The notes under the pieces are model-generated. The model worked only from the letters and a program-made list of their open reading frames with translations. It had not been told where the DNA came from and ran no database searches. From Allium sativum (Eukaryota; Streptophyta; Magnoliopsida; Asparagales; Amaryllidaceae): DNA of 64,000 nucleotides. The position numbers and the translations under genes were made by a program. Location of the stretch: positions 152,080,197 through 152,144,196 of the forward strand of contig CM060924.1 of assembly GCA_030737875.1 (NCBI GenBank). Reading direction: 5' to 3'. Shown one piece after another: positions 52,244 through 63,998 of this stretch (positions within the stretch are counted from its first letter, which is position 1; every line of letters begins with the position of its first letter).

Positions 52244-53382
52244 AAAAGGCCGCAGTAGCTCATGTCTATGACGGGTCGAGCCCGCCAGCTACTTCCGATG
52301 GAGCAGGTAAACCCGATGTTTTGGGAGGTACTCTTACAATTAAAAATATTCCTGTTTCTTTATTGTTTGACACGGGTGCATCACGTAGTTTTATTGCTAG
52401 TAACACCATGCACCAATTAAAGTTAAAGCAGAAAAAGCTCAAAGAGTCGGTTAAAGTTCATAATCCAATAGGGGGTTCTGTTATTCTCGATTCGTATTGT
52501 AAAGTACCTGCTTACTTTTCCCGATACCGGTTTCCTTTTAACCTAGTCGTTATGGACTTCCCTGATATTGATATCATTCTCGGGCTTGATTGGTTAACGA
52601 AATACGAAGCTGAAGTAAATTGTGCAGAAAGAATCGTTAAAATCCGAACGAAGCTTGGATATATTACTGTACCATGTCATGGTTCGAATCCAGATAGAAA
52701 AGAATTTTGGTCTGCGTTAGAAGTTGTCCCCACTTCCTTAGAAAAGATTCCTGTTGTTAGAAACTATGCGGATGTGTTTGAAGAAGTTGAAAACTTACCT
52801 CCGCAAAGAGAAATAGAATTCAGGATCGATCTAATTCCTAATGCCAGACCAGTGGTTCATCCAATTAGAAGAATGACTCCAAAGGAAAAGGAAGAATTAG
52901 GCGATCAAACTCGTCAACTGCTATGGAAGGGTCTGATCAGACCAAGCTTTTCTAGTTGGGGTGCAGCTGTATTGTTTGTCCCAAAGTCTGACGGTACTCT
53001 TCGATTGTGTGTTGATTACCGAGACCTTAACAAACAGACGCTCAAAAATAAATATCCATTACCCCGCATTGATGATCTACTGGACCAATTAAATGGGGCG
53101 AGAGTATTTTCCAGAATGTACCTAGCTACAGGTTTCCATCAATTGAGAATCGCAGAAGAGTGTGTTCCTTTGATAGCGTTCAGAGGTCCAGACATATTTT
53201 ATGAATGTCTAGTAATGCCGTTCGGCCTCTGCAATGCTCCAGCATACTTTGTCGATCTAATGAATAGAGTGTTCAGGGGAGTTCTGAATAAATTTGTCCT
53301 TGTATTCATCGATGATATTTTAATCTACTCCAAATCAAAGCCTGAGCATGAAAAACATTCAGAACAAGTTTGGAGATTCTGA
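52237..53382 (+). CDS. E5 aspartic protease and RT, first part
   Basis: 381-residue frame. The protease has a normal active site ([11 protein letters not shown], about residues 42-52) and ILGLDWL. RT follows ([20 protein letters not shown]). Motif A reads [11 protein letters not shown]: the catalytic Asp is Tyr at residue 295 (codon TAC at 53119-53121), which should abolish polymerase activity. [10 protein letters not shown] and the second catalytic motif [10 protein letters not shown] are normal. A one-base loss near 53370 ends the frame. Confidence 0.9.
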   Translation: MLKKAAVAHVYDGSSPPATSDGAGKPDVLGGTLTIKNIPVSLLFDTGASRSFIASNTMHQLKLKQKKLKESVKVHNPIGGSVILDSYCKVPAYFSRYRFPFNLVVMDFPDIDIILGLDWLTKYEAEVNCAERIVKIRTKLGYITVPCHGSNPDRKEFWSALEVVPTSLEKIPVVRNYADVFEEVENLPPQREIEFRIDLIPNARPVVHPIRRMTPKEKEELGDQTRQLLWKGLIRPSFSSWGAAVLFVPKSDGTLRLCVDYRDLNKQTLKNKYPLPRIDDLLDQLNGARVFSRMYLATGFHQLRIAEECVPLIAFRGPDIFYECLVMPFGLCNAPAYFVDLMNRVFRGVLNKFVLVFIDDILIYSKSKPEHEKHSEQVWRF

Positions 53383-54866
53383 GAACGAACGTCTTCAAAG
53401 CCAAATTCTCTAAGTGTGTCTTCTGGCAAGAAGAAGTGAAGTTCCTTGGCCATGTCGTGTCGAAGGAAGGGATTTCTGTAGATCCGAGTAAAATTACAGC
53501 AATTCAAGACTGGAAACAGCCTACCACACCCACAGAGGTTAGAAGTTTTATGGGGTTGGCTAGTTATTATCGGAAATTCGTTAACGATTTCTCGAAGATA
53601 TCCGGCCCGCTGACAAAGCTTACAAAGAAGCATGAGAAGTTTAAATGGACCTCCGACTGTGAGGAAGCTTTCCAGGAATTGAAATCAAAACTGACAACTG
53701 CTCTAGTGTTAACCATTATCGATGGCAATCAGGATTTGACGGTTTGGACAGACGCTTCTATTAAAGGTCTTGGTGAAGTGTTAATGCAAAAAGGTCAGGT
53801 AGTCGCTTATCCAAGCCGCCAGCTGAAACCGCATGAGAAGAATTATGTAACTCATGATCTTGAGTTGCTAGCTATCATTTTTTCTTTGAAAATCTGGAGG
53901 CATTACCTGCTGGATGAGAAATTCAAACTATTTACTGATCATCAATCATTAAAGTATTTGTACACCCAGAATGATCTGAACTTGAGACAGCAGCGTTGGC
54001 TAGAATTTCTTGCAGCGTATGACCTAGATATCCTATATAAGCCGGGAAAGGCTAACGTTGTAGCAGATGCACTTAGTAGAAAAACCGCAATCATTGCCAA
54101 CCTTATAATTACGCCAGGATTGATTGATAAAATATCAGTTCTTCATAAAAACGACAATTTTGTGAAAGAGATGATAAGAAGGATTCGAAGGGGCGAAGGC
54201 TCTAGTTTCCAAGTGGATTGTGAGGGAGTTCTGAGATTGAATAGAAGAATATGTGTTCCTGACATCCATGAGCTCAAAAGAGAGGTGTTGGATGAATGCC
54301 ATAAATCCAAACTTTGCATTCATCCCGATGTGGGCAAAATGTACAACGATATCAAACGCACTATCTGGTGGAAGGCAATGAAGAGGGACATTTCTTTATT
54401 TGTTAGTAGATGCCCTACTTGTCAATTAGTCAAGAGTGACCAACAGAAGCTAGCTGGATTGTTGCAACCGTTGGAAGTCCCAGGTTGGAAATGGGAACAG
54501 ATTTCCATGGATTTCATAGATGGTTTGCCTCAAACCAAGAAAGGTAATGACTGTATTTGGGTAATCGTAGATCGCTTCACGAAGTCTGCCCATTTTATAT
54601 CTATCAGATCCAATAGAACCGCTCAAAGTCTAGCACAGATATATTTCAAAGAAATTGTTAAGTTGCATGGAACAACCATCAGCATAGTCAGTGATAGAGA
54701 CCCAATTTTTGCTAGCAAATTCTGGGAGGCATTCCAGACAGAATTGGGAATGAAATTGAATATGAGCACCGCTTATCACCCTCAAACAGATGGCCAAACT
54801 GAGCGGGTGAATAGAATTCTAGAAGATCTATTGCGGGCTTGTATAATTGATTTTGGTAGGTCATAG
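53370..54866 (+). CDS. E5 RT end, RNase H and integrase core
   Basis: Begins in the RT thumb ([11 protein letters not shown]), then the RT/RH connection ([16 protein letters not shown]), RNase H ([39 protein letters not shown]) and integrase with the zinc-binding HH-CC part (HKSKLCIHP ... CPTCQ) and acidic triad ([30 protein letters not shown]). It stops at TAG (54864-54866) where a Trp codon is expected (DFGGSW). Apart from the ends, no break. Confidence 0.9.
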   Translation: MEILRTNVFKAKFSKCVFWQEEVKFLGHVVSKEGISVDPSKITAIQDWKQPTTPTEVRSFMGLASYYRKFVNDFSKISGPLTKLTKKHEKFKWTSDCEEAFQELKSKLTTALVLTIIDGNQDLTVWTDASIKGLGEVLMQKGQVVAYPSRQLKPHEKNYVTHDLELLAIIFSLKIWRHYLLDEKFKLFTDHQSLKYLYTQNDLNLRQQRWLEFLAAYDLDILYKPGKANVVADALSRKTAIIANLIITPGLIDKISVLHKNDNFVKEMIRRIRRGEGSSFQVDCEGVLRLNRRICVPDIHELKREVLDECHKSKLCIHPDVGKMYNDIKRTIWWKAMKRDISLFVSRCPTCQLVKSDQQKLAGLLQPLEVPGWKWEQISMDFIDGLPQTKKGNDCIWVIVDRFTKSAHFISIRSNRTAQSLAQIYFKEIVKLHGTTISIVSDRDPIFASKFWEAFQTELGMKLNMSTAYHPQTDGQTERVNRILEDLLRACIIDFGRS

Positions 54867-55565
54867 GTAGACCACTTGCATTTGGCAGAATTCTCATATA
54901 ACAATAGCTACCAAGCAAGTTTGAAAATGTCGCCATTTGAAGCATTATATGGCAGACCGTGCAGATCTCCACCATGTTGGGTAGAACCTGGCAACAGACT
55001 TGTCTTAGGACCCGATATGATTCGAGAAGCATCTGATAAAGTCGACTTCATCAGGAAGCGATTGAAAACCACGCAAAGCCGACAGAAAATTTATGCAGAT
55101 TCTAGAAGAAGTGAATTGACATTTGCTGTTGGTGATCAGGTTTATTTGAAAGTATCTCTGATGAGAGGAGTGATCCAATTCGGTAAAACTGGGAAGTTAG
55201 CATCCAGGTTTATTGGTCTCTTTCCTATACTGGAACGAATTGGAACTCTTGCTTGTAGGGTTCATTTACCTGATTGGTTGCCTGGAGTGCATAATGTGTT
55301 TCACGTATCTCAACTAAGAAGACACGTGCATGATCCTGATCTTGTTGTAGAAGAAGCAGCGCAACAGGATATAGACATAACTCCAGAATTAGCAGTTAGA
55401 AGAGAGCCATTGAAAATTGATGGCAAAGAAGCTAGAGAACTGAGAAGCAAAAAGGTTCATTTAGTTAAAGTGCAGTGGAGTAGTGATCCTAGAGACTATA
55501 CTTGGGATATTGAGGAAAGCATTAAGCGAGCTTACCCCAAATGCAGAGTGGACATCTCTGACTAA
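54867..55565 (+). CDS. E5 integrase C-terminal domain and chromodomain-like tail
   Basis: Same frame as the INT core after the [23 protein letters not shown] and GRPCRSPPCW complete the core; the GPF/Y-like module (GKLASRFIGLFPILERIG), VHNVFHVSQLRRHVHD and the tail HLVKVQWSSDPRDYTWDIE follow. The protein ends at TAA (55563-55565), about 87 bp before the polypurine tract. Confidence 0.87.
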   Translation, partial: VDHLHLAEFSYNNSYQASLKMSPFEALYGRPCRSPPCWVEPGNRLVLGPDMIREASDKVDFIRKRLKTTQSRQKIYADSRRSELTFAVGDQVYLKVSLMRGVIQFGKTGKLASRFIGLFPILERIGTLACRVHLPDWLPGVHNVFHVSQLRRHVHDPDLVVEEAAQQDIDITPELAVRREPLKIDGKEARELRSKKVHLVKVQWSSDPRDYTWDIEESIKRAYPKCRVDISD

Positions 55566-55631
55566 CTCCGGTGCAAGGTACCTTCACAATACTTTGCATT
55601 TACATTTTGTATCCTACTTTACTGTTGTTTC

Positions 55632-55650
55632 CTTTTCGGGGAACGAAAAG
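55632..55650 (+). other. Polypurine-tract hairpin, E5
   Basis: CTTTTCG-GGGAA-CGAAAAG, 7-bp perfect stem just upstream of the tract AAGTGAGGGAGA (55655-55666). Compared with the E1/E3/E4/E6 form, the first two stem pairs are changed on both sides. Confidence 0.75.
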
Positions 55651-55667
55651 TTTTAAGTGAGGGAGAT

Positions 55668-57235
55668 TGTAACAACCCGGAAAATACGAGCCAATTTAAA
55701 AATTTTAAATTGGATATTTCAATGCAATTTGAGCAATTGAAATAGAATATTTCAATAAAATAATGAATTAGGAATAATGTGGCAGTTTGAAAATTTGAAT
55801 TTAAACTTTGACTGACTGTGCCGGGTGGAAAATACAACGGATTTTAGTGAAACCAAAAATATTTAAATATGTTTATGAATACCTTTTTAACGAATCTGAA
55901 AAATCAAAGTTTCATAACGGGAATCAAAAGTTATGGCCGAATGAATTTTCAGAAAGGTCGCTATATAGAATATATAGCCCTTGAAAAAAGATATTTTGCA
56001 AATGACCTCGGAATTCGACGAAACTGCTTTTGTTGGGTCCGGGATGTCAAACTATTGCTAGGTTTCGAATTTCATAATTTTTGAAGCTAGCACGTGAGTG
56101 TGGCAAAAGAAAATGTGTTTGGTCAATTTCTGTTAAAATGGATCGACCAGAAAATGGCCATTTTTCAAACGATCTCAGAATTCGACGAAACTGGTTTTGT
56201 TGGGACCGTTGTGTCAAAACATAGCTAGATTTATTTTTCTGGAACTTTTCGAATTATTTTGTGGCCCTGGAAAATTGAAATGTACGTTCAAATTGAATAT
56301 TAAATGTTTTATACTTTAATTTAAAAAATAACTGAATGTAACAGTCGAATTGGCCAACAAAACATATCCCATTGTGTACGGGATGGGGGTATTTAGCTGG
56401 GGGCGACATCGTTGGGTTTGAAAAGGAGTTCGTTTGAGAAAACACTATTTAAAAGTTATTAAAACCATGGGCCAATCAAAATTAGCCATTCATTATTTTA
56501 AAAAAAAAACAAAAGCAAAAAACCCTCGTTTTCTCTCTCCCACCGACGATCCACGTTTTCGATCCTTCCCTGGCCAATCACCTCCGCCACGGCCATCTCC
56601 AGCCTCCGCCACCACCATCAGTCGACGCGCCCCCCTCCCCTCTTCAAATCCGACCAACCCCTGACCCCTATCGTCGCCGCAACGACGAGAATCGTCGACC
56701 CAAAGACGCCGCCTTCCCAACGCCGCCCTGATCGCCAGAGACCACCGAACCACCTCCGACCACCACTAATCGACTCCCCTCTCCTCCCTCTTCCACATCA
56801 TCACCTCCGATCACCCTATCGTGCCTTGGTTTTCGCGAAAACTGAAAACCCAGTTTTGAACCATCGTGAAAGGTGAGTCCTTTTTGATGTTTGAACTTTG
56901 AAAAATCATATCTTTTTAGTGTGTTGATGAAATTCAATGAAACAGAAAACATCGGGACCGCAAGGAAGCTCTCTACCACATAGAAGAGACCGCGGATTTT
57001 TCTGAGTCATCTACGATTTTTAGCACTCCAAAGACCAATGTGAGAAATCTAAATTTAAATGTGAGTGAATAGAAAATGTCATGTATAAATTATATAAATG
57101 AAATATAATTTATATGCGTGTTGTATACCACATATACTTGCGTAGTATAAGTTGTATGAGCGAAGTATGAATTATACATGCATTGTTTAAATGGTATGTG
57201 TGTTGAAATGCAAGTGAAATATAGTGAATACATAG

Positions 57236-57269
<34 letters not shown>

Positions 57270-59149
57270 ATATATATATACTCCCCTCGTCCACAAACCA
57301 TGGACGATATTTATTCTTGTGAATTGGTGTGAAATATTAGGTGAAATATTCAAATGGTTGAACAATTGTTTGTGGTTGATATTGTTTGGTTATGGTTGAA
57401 AAATCCCATTGGTGATTGAAATGAATTGGAAATAATTGTGGAAATAAAAATAAAACATGTCGTCTGCGTGCGAATTAGATGCATGAATCCCCATTGTCAA
57501 AAACCGCGAGGTTTTAAGGTAGAGCGAGGAGCCGTACTAGGGACGGTGTCGGTTTTAACTACCCTGCTGTTATGCTGCCGAAATTTTGAATAATATTTAT
57601 GTATTAGAATTATTTTCATATGTTGAAATTGTCTTCATGCATTGAAATTAAAGTCATGTGTTGAAACTATATCCATGTGTGGAAATGCTCATGTGTTGAG
57701 AAGTGATGTGTGGAAATTAAATTCATGTGTGAATGAATAAAGTGTCTAAACAATACAAATCACCTTTTATAGTATATATGAAGTATATAAAATATTCGCC
57801 TTATATATAAATAGTTTCAACAATAAAAATTTCATCTTTCTTATATGAACAAACTATATAAACTATCCATGTGTGGAAATGCTCATGTGTTGAGAAGTGA
57901 TGTGTGAAATTTAAATTCATGTGTCAAATCAATATTTAGATGATGAAAATACCATTTTTATCATATATGTTATTTGCTAAAGATATACCAGTGTTGAAAT
58001 AAATATTTGTGAAGTGAATATTATTTTTAACATGTAAAGGAACTAAATAAAATAGTCATGTGTTGAAATATATTTTAGTTCGCCAAAAATATCACTTTTA
58101 TTGAAATGTGAAGTGTTAAAAATAACCACTTGTTCAAATAAATATGTATGAGTTGAAATATTCATTAATTAGCTAATGATGTGATTTATGCTTATGTATG
58201 CAACATTAGAGTGAATAGTGACTTTGAACCAAAGTGAACTGAAAATGAAATTGAATTGAAAATGGTAAGTGATGAAAATTTCATATATGTACATGCATAT
58301 TTATTGAACAAGTTATAGCAAAGAGGCTAGAGAAGAGGAATAAAATTACGTGTCCGACAAATAGGTACATGTTTACTGTTTTGTTTGGGTGATGATTTTA
58401 TGAGCCTATTTGCTAGCCGCTTGGTGTTTTCTTTTTCTTTTTGAGATGAGACGCCCATATGGCTATTTGGGAATTTTCCCAGCCCCTCCCGTACAAAGGA
58501 GGTTATGGTGAAATTTTCCAAAATTTAAAGGCGTTAGTGAAATATTTGAAGTGAAAGAGATATTGAAATCGTCGAATGAACTATATTTATATAAATATAA
58601 ATATAATTAAATTAAAACGAATCGTGGCCGTGCAGTTCGTATTTTGAAACCGTGATTTCAAACGACTAGTGCGAGAAATTCGACCGTCAGATTTTCCCAA
58701 AACTGGACATGTTGGATTCGTTTTGAAATGATCTTTCTAATGATATAAAATTTGGGATGATCCAACAGTTAGATTTTTAGATATGTGTAAAACAAATTTA
58801 GTGGAAAACAGCGCCAGTGCTTCGGCACGACATGAAATGTTGTTTAATTGAATATGGCCATTTTTAAGTAAATAAAAATGGCGATATATCGTTGAAAATA
58901 TATTATTGACGATATAGAATGGAAATAAACCGATTTTGCTTGGTTTGCTTGATATGTGACGGTTGAATGTATTTAACATGAAAACTATACTAATGAACTG
59001 AAATGTGAATGTTGAGTGATTTAACCATGTGATAAAATGATTTGAAAATCTAAATATACGTGGATTATTTTAAAAGGCCGAGTTTATTCTCATTTCAAAT
59101 AATCGATCGACGATGTGAAGTCGAAAAGTTGAAGACGGTTGAAGACCGA
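55668..59149 (+). repeat. E5 3' LTR, part before E6
   Basis: Matches 45975-49463 of the 5' LTR, then is interrupted by E6 after GAAGACCGA. Donor-like AAAGGTGAGT at 56869. Expected to continue CGATCTCCAC beyond E6, outside the window. Confidence 0.9.
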
Positions 59150-60304
59150 TGAAACACCCCACCTCCGTTAGGGTCACTCTCAAAGGGAATGCCCTAATTT
59201 TGGTGGAGGTTTATAAGTATAAGTCACAGATATACAAGACAGATATAAGAACACATATTTGTAAACAGCGGAAAATCAACAAACTTTTATTTCATGAAAG
59301 CAAATACGTGCTACAACAACATCACCATAATTGTTTTACATCTTTCCCAAAAACATAACACTTTCATAGTCTGTCTTGATTACATTATTTAAAGAAGCAT
59401 AAATAAAACATAGATAAACTGCAAAAGCCCCATAGAGTTTGTCCAAAGCCATAGTTTCAAACGAAAAGGTCCAAGCAATACATTTCTCTTCTTCAAGCTG
59501 GATGTTAAGGCTGGTCAAGCTGCAGTGTTCCCTCCCTGTGGACCTGGGGGGGGGGGGGGAAACGGAAGAAAAGAAGACGAAAGAAAAGTAGAGTCAGACA
59601 TAAAGCCTGAGTAAGTCTAGTACTATTCCGTCTATGAATAAAAAACTGGGTATGATAAGTATAAACAAGAAGTGGGAAAGCACTATAAACTTGGTTAAGT
59701 TGTCTAGGGTCAAATATGCTATCGTACCCCATGTTAATCTCTGAACCCATATAAACTAGTTTCCAACTGGCACCCCATAATCAGGGTGACGTGATCCATT
59801 CTATGATGATCGGCTCCTACTCGCATAGTTACATGTGTCTTACGGCCCCCGATGTTGTAGTTACCTATGCTGGTCCCACCATGGGGTGTATCAAGTTCCA
59901 TGGCGGCGGCCCGACACAACCTTAGAATGCACAGGTATGCTACTGGTGCCCAGTGCTTTATTTTTCTGCGCTGGAGTGTGTGCACGCCCGCACCCAGTTA
60001 GAACCTACACTGCTACACCACCGCCGTCGATTTGACCTCTTACAATCAGCCCAGTAATCGTGCCCCACCCTGCCTAGTTTCAGGGTATCCTGATACACCT
60101 TCTAGGGTTACTGCTGAAAAGGGTCCCCCGTTACTAGGTTTTCTATCTCTAGCCAACATGCTAAGTTGGTTAAGTGTTTTCTAACCTAACCCCCACCAGT
60201 CCGTTTAGTTTAGCATGTTCCATTTTGATTAAGTCTTTAGTTCACTTAATCCTAACAATCCTGACTCAGCCTTAATTGTCTTATTAAGGCCCTGACCTCT
60301 CACA

Positions 60305-60375
60305 TTAGACAGGTATTGTTGTGGCTGCCTGTTGCCGGTTGGTTCCGGGCAGTCTTACGCCACAACTCAGTCTAA
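60305..60375 (-). other. Structured LTR module 1, E6
   Basis: Outer helix TTAGAC/GTCTAA, inner helix GTTGTGGC/GCCACAAC, perfect. Confidence 0.75.
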
Positions 60376-60414
60376 CCTCGGGTCCTTATTGGGCTCCATG
60401 TTTAACCTCCCACA

Positions 60415-60486
60415 TTGGATAGGTATTGTTGTGACTACTGGACAGCCGGGCGGTTCCGGGCAGGTTTACATCACAACTCAATCCAA
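60415..60486 (-). other. Structured LTR module 2, E6
   Basis: Outer helix TTGGAT/ATCCAA, inner helix GTTGTGA/TCACAAC, perfect. Confidence 0.75.
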
Positions 60487-61899
60487 CCACGGGTTAAACA
60501 CATCGTATGTTCTACATTTACATATTTTGTCTTTCTTCTTTATTCTCTTATATGTAAATATTTGCGGCCCATTATTAAGTTAATGTTGTAAAGGTTACAC
60601 CAATCATGGGCCCAACCCATACTTGAATTTGGGCCCTTCTATTTTTTATTTTCATTCATTAGTAATTTTAACCCAACGTTATTTTCCCCCGTTTAACACG
60701 CCCGTTTATTATGTATATGTTGGGCTTAGCCTTTTTAAGCCCAACTTAGCCATGCAAAAAGGGGAGGCTTAAAGCGTGATTACATACACGAAAAGGGGAA
60801 TGTGAACGCATGAACTTGCAATATGACGTTGGAAATACAAAATAGAAACTGGTGTACTTGCATAGTAGTGACATATACTTTGGTCATAAAGCATAAGTGA
60901 CATAAATCAAAGCATGTAAACTTGTAGTTAAGTTAAGAATATCACTATCGACACGTAGGCTTTAACTTCAACATAAACCTATATTTTTATTCAGGCATAA
61001 TATCAAACATAAGCAAATCATGTTCATAAGACTACTACATGTTTACAAAGGTGTCTACTTTTGTGACTAATACAAAAGTATAGTTAAATTTGTTCACATA
61101 ACCATGGCATAAATATTTCTAACATGAAATCATGATTTTTACTTTAGTCATGCAAACTTGCAAAAAGGGATTTTGAATCTAACCTAGCTATGTACCACAT
61201 ATGTCATCATATAATTCTTGTAAACAATATAGACTTAATTATGCAAAATATCAATCATAGCCTAGTCATATTCATAAGTTTGCAAATAGGTTTTCTAGTA
61301 CAAAAGCATGACTTAATACATAGATCATGATGCCAAATTTTCAACATAATTTCATATGGACTATGATAACCCAAACTTATTCCAATTACTTCACAAAAAT
61401 GATGTTTGCATAAAAATACACATTATGATGGCATAGTAGCAAAACCCCAAACTTGCATGAGTTTCAATTATACCTGTAGCTTCAACATGGATTACATAAT
61501 TTGCGAATATTCCAAACGTATACTTGCATAAAACTACCGCATGTAGTTTTTCATAATTGAATAACATAATTCGAGAATATCCAAACGTATACAATATTCC
61601 AAATCGATAAGAATCATAGTAACGCACAAATTATGAATTATTTATCACCACAAATCAAGTATACAAACCAACACAATTATTTGTTCATTCCAAAATAATA
61701 CTCTACTTACAATGGTGAGGCGAATTCTCAAATTTAGGGATTTGAAGATGCGGTTTGATTTGATTGAGTTGCTTTATGCCTTAGAATTTGCCTCCTAATC
61801 CTCTCTCCAATTGGTGGCTACCCCTAGTCGTTCCTCAGCAACATGGCGGCTTTGTTCTTATTTTTGAATGAATAGATTAGGGTTGAGTCTAGGGTCCTT

Positions 61900-61905
61900 T
61901 TTATA
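61900..61905 (-). promoter_or_regulatory. TATA box of E6 3' LTR
   Basis: Minus strand CCTATAAAAAGGACCC, same setting as in E4. Confidence 0.65.
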
Positions 61906-62424
61906 GGGGTAATGAACTGATTAGGGCCATTGATGTTGCTTGGATTGATCGTAGCCATTCATCCTAAGGAGAGACCAATTAGAGCTTGCCACCTAGCCCT
62001 AATGACAAAGCAGACTACAGAAAATCGACCAACATAGAATAGGCCAGCCAGGTTGGACTGGGTTCGACCTGGCTCTGGACCAGGTCGACATGCCTGTCGA
62101 CAGCCCTGTCGACCTGGTTAGACCAGGTCGACAGCCCAGTCGACCTGGGTGCCTTAGGCGGATGTTTTTCCGCCCTGGCCCATTGGGCCCCATTTTGGAA
62201 TTTTAAACTGTTTTATTCTGTTTGAATTTTAAACTTAATTCAGAAACTTCCGAAGGCCATATCTTCTTCATACGGACTCCGTTTTTCGAAAACTCGAACT
62301 CTATTTCGCGTATTTTTCCGAGACAAACGCAATGGCGTATCCCGTTTCCCCTAGTTCTTTGATTTGAAATTAATTATACTTTAATTTGTGAATTTCACAG
62401 TTATAGAATTCGCGGGGTGTTACA

Positions 62425-62990
62425 TTCTCCCCCACTTAAAAGGATTTCGTCCCCGAAATCTTCAAGTTAGGAGGAATGCATATCCTAACATCCAATCATC
62501 CATCTACTCATCCATCAAACACGAGCATCCATTGTCCTTAAAAGAATTCTAATGCTTCATGATCATATGCGAAGTGTGTGTGTACATAAACTTATCTAAT
62601 GCAAAATCAGGCGGTCTACTGATTCAGTTGACCTCCTTAATGCGAATTATGTAAGTGCCATGAATCCATTATGTATGCAAATTTTCCTATTCATGACTCT
62701 ACATGAGTGCACAGTCATTCAATACAAATGCAACATCCACATGACAACACATTAGAGTTCAACCATATACGAATGCAAACATATATGCATGTGCAATATG
62801 AAGTGACTGAGCCGATCTAAACCCTAGATAGTGTGTGTATATGCAACCACGAGCAACCACTAGCAATCACTTGCAACCACTTGCAACCATCATCCATAAC
62901 ATGTTTCAATTACATGTTTCCATCCAAAGGGTTTCTACCTAAAAGATAAGGTCGAGGAAATATACCTAAAAAGATAGATAAAAGCGCAAC
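62425..62990 (-). other. E6 3' UTR with polypurine tract and hairpins
   Basis: Minus purine tract AAGTGGGGGAGAA next to the LTR (62425-62437); hairpin GATTTCG/CGAAATC at 62443-62460; 29-nt hairpin at 62609-62637; CAACCACTTGCAACCA run near 62845-62890. No additional gene. Confidence 0.8.
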
Positions 62991-63998
62991 TTAAGGAAAA
63001 TGAAAGATCAAGGATGTACCCTCGAACAGAAAAGGGTAGGCAGTGCGTATTCTAGCTTCAGTTTCCCAAGTCGCGTCTCCCTCGGCGTCGCTCCACTGAA
63101 CTTTGACGAGCTTGACTTCGCGGTTGCGTAGCTTCTTCACTTCCGTTCCTAATATGCGGGTTGGAACTTTCCTTATGGTTGCTTCGCGTTCCACTTCGGC
63201 CTCTTCGAGGATATTTGGCTCTACCACTTCAGCAGACTCATGTAGACATTTTCGGGGATGTGAAACGTGAAAAACGTTGTGGACTCCAGCCAACTTCTCG
63301 GGTAGCTCTAATCTATAGGCCATTTTCCCAATTTTCTCGATGATAGGGAATGGCCCTACGAACCTTGGTGCTAGCTTTCCTGTGGTTCCAAAACGAACGA
63401 CGTTTCTTAGTGGTGATACCTTGAGAAAAACTCTGTCTCCAACCTCGAATTCAAGGTCGGTCCTTCTCTTGTCGGCATAGGACTTCTGTCTGTCTTGGGC
63501 CGTCTTCATCCTTCTTCGTATTAAGTCTACTTTCTCTGAAGTCTCTCGGATCATATCTGGTCCAAGTATGAGCTTATCAGTAGACTCCCACCAACAAGTG
63601 GGCGATCGGCACGGTCTTCCATATAAAGCTTCGAAGGGCGCCATTCCGATGGTTGCTTGATAGCTGTTGTTGTAGGCAAATTCCACCAAAGGAAGGTGAT
63701 CTTCCCATGTCCCTCCGAAGTCAAGGACGCATAGCCTTAAAAGGTCTTCCACAACTCTGTTCACTCTCTCTGTTTGGCCGTCGGTTTGGGGATGATAGGC
63801 TGTGCTCAAGCATAACTGCGTTCCTACTGCTTCTTGCAGACTCCGCCAAAACTCACTGGTGAAGATGGGGTCTCGGTCACTAACAATGCTAGATGGTATT
63901 CCATGGAGTCGAACGATTTCCTTAAGGTAAAGTGATGCTAGGGATGAGGCAGTTCTTTTACTTTTGACAGGTAAAAAGTGGGCGCTCTTAGTAAGCCT
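62991..63998 (-). CDS. E6 integrase (C-terminal 335 residues) with chromodomain, intact
   Basis: Open from the window edge without a break. It enters in the INT core (LTKSAHFLPVKSKRT), carries the second acidic residue ([10 protein letters not shown]) and the Glu motif ([10 protein letters not shown]), then the C-terminal part (RRRMKTAQDRQKSYADKRR, GKLAPRFVGPFPIIEKIGK, VHNVFHVSHPRKC) and the chromodomain-like tail (VKLVKVQWSDAEGDATWE, then YPFLFE). Stop at 62991. Very similar to E3 but without its TAG, so this may be part of a functional polyprotein; the upstream half lies outside the window. Confidence 0.9.
   Translation of the reverse strand, partial: RLTKSAHFLPVKSKRTASSLASLYLKEIVRLHGIPSSIVSDRDPIFTSEFWRSLQEAVGTQLCLSTAYHPQTDGQTERVNRVVEDLLRLCVLDFGGTWEDHLPLVEFAYNNSYQATIGMAPFEALYGRPCRSPTCWWESTDKLILGPDMIRETSEKVDLIRRRMKTAQDRQKSYADKRRTDLEFEVGDRVFLKVSPLRNVVRFGTTGKLAPRFVGPFPIIEKIGKMAYRLELPEKLAGVHNVFHVSHPRKCLHESAEVVEPNILEEAEVEREATIRKVPTRILGTEVKKLRNREVKLVKVQWSDAEGDATWETEARIRTAYPFLFEGTSLIFHFP

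Larger units (their letters stand above)
59150..62424 (-). repeat. E6 3' LTR (3275 bp)
   Basis: Sense start TGTAACACCCC at 62424, end GGGGTGTTTCA at 59150. Relative to E4 it is about 480 bp shorter, mainly in the AT-rich middle. It has the U3 box (about 62257-62352), an altered palindrome (GGCGGA...TCCGCC, 62158-62175), GTCGAC cluster (62084-62144, five sites), TATA (61900-61905), donor-like GTAAGT (61709-61710), modules 2 and 1, loop hairpin (59876-59906) and a 14-base G-run (59546-59559). No gene. Confidence 0.9.

Noticed and set aside
55566..55667. Envelope-like third gene downstream of integrase
   Set aside because: Only about 87 bp separate the stop from the purine tract in E5, and the 550-bp 3' UTRs of E3 and E6 have no conserved frame.
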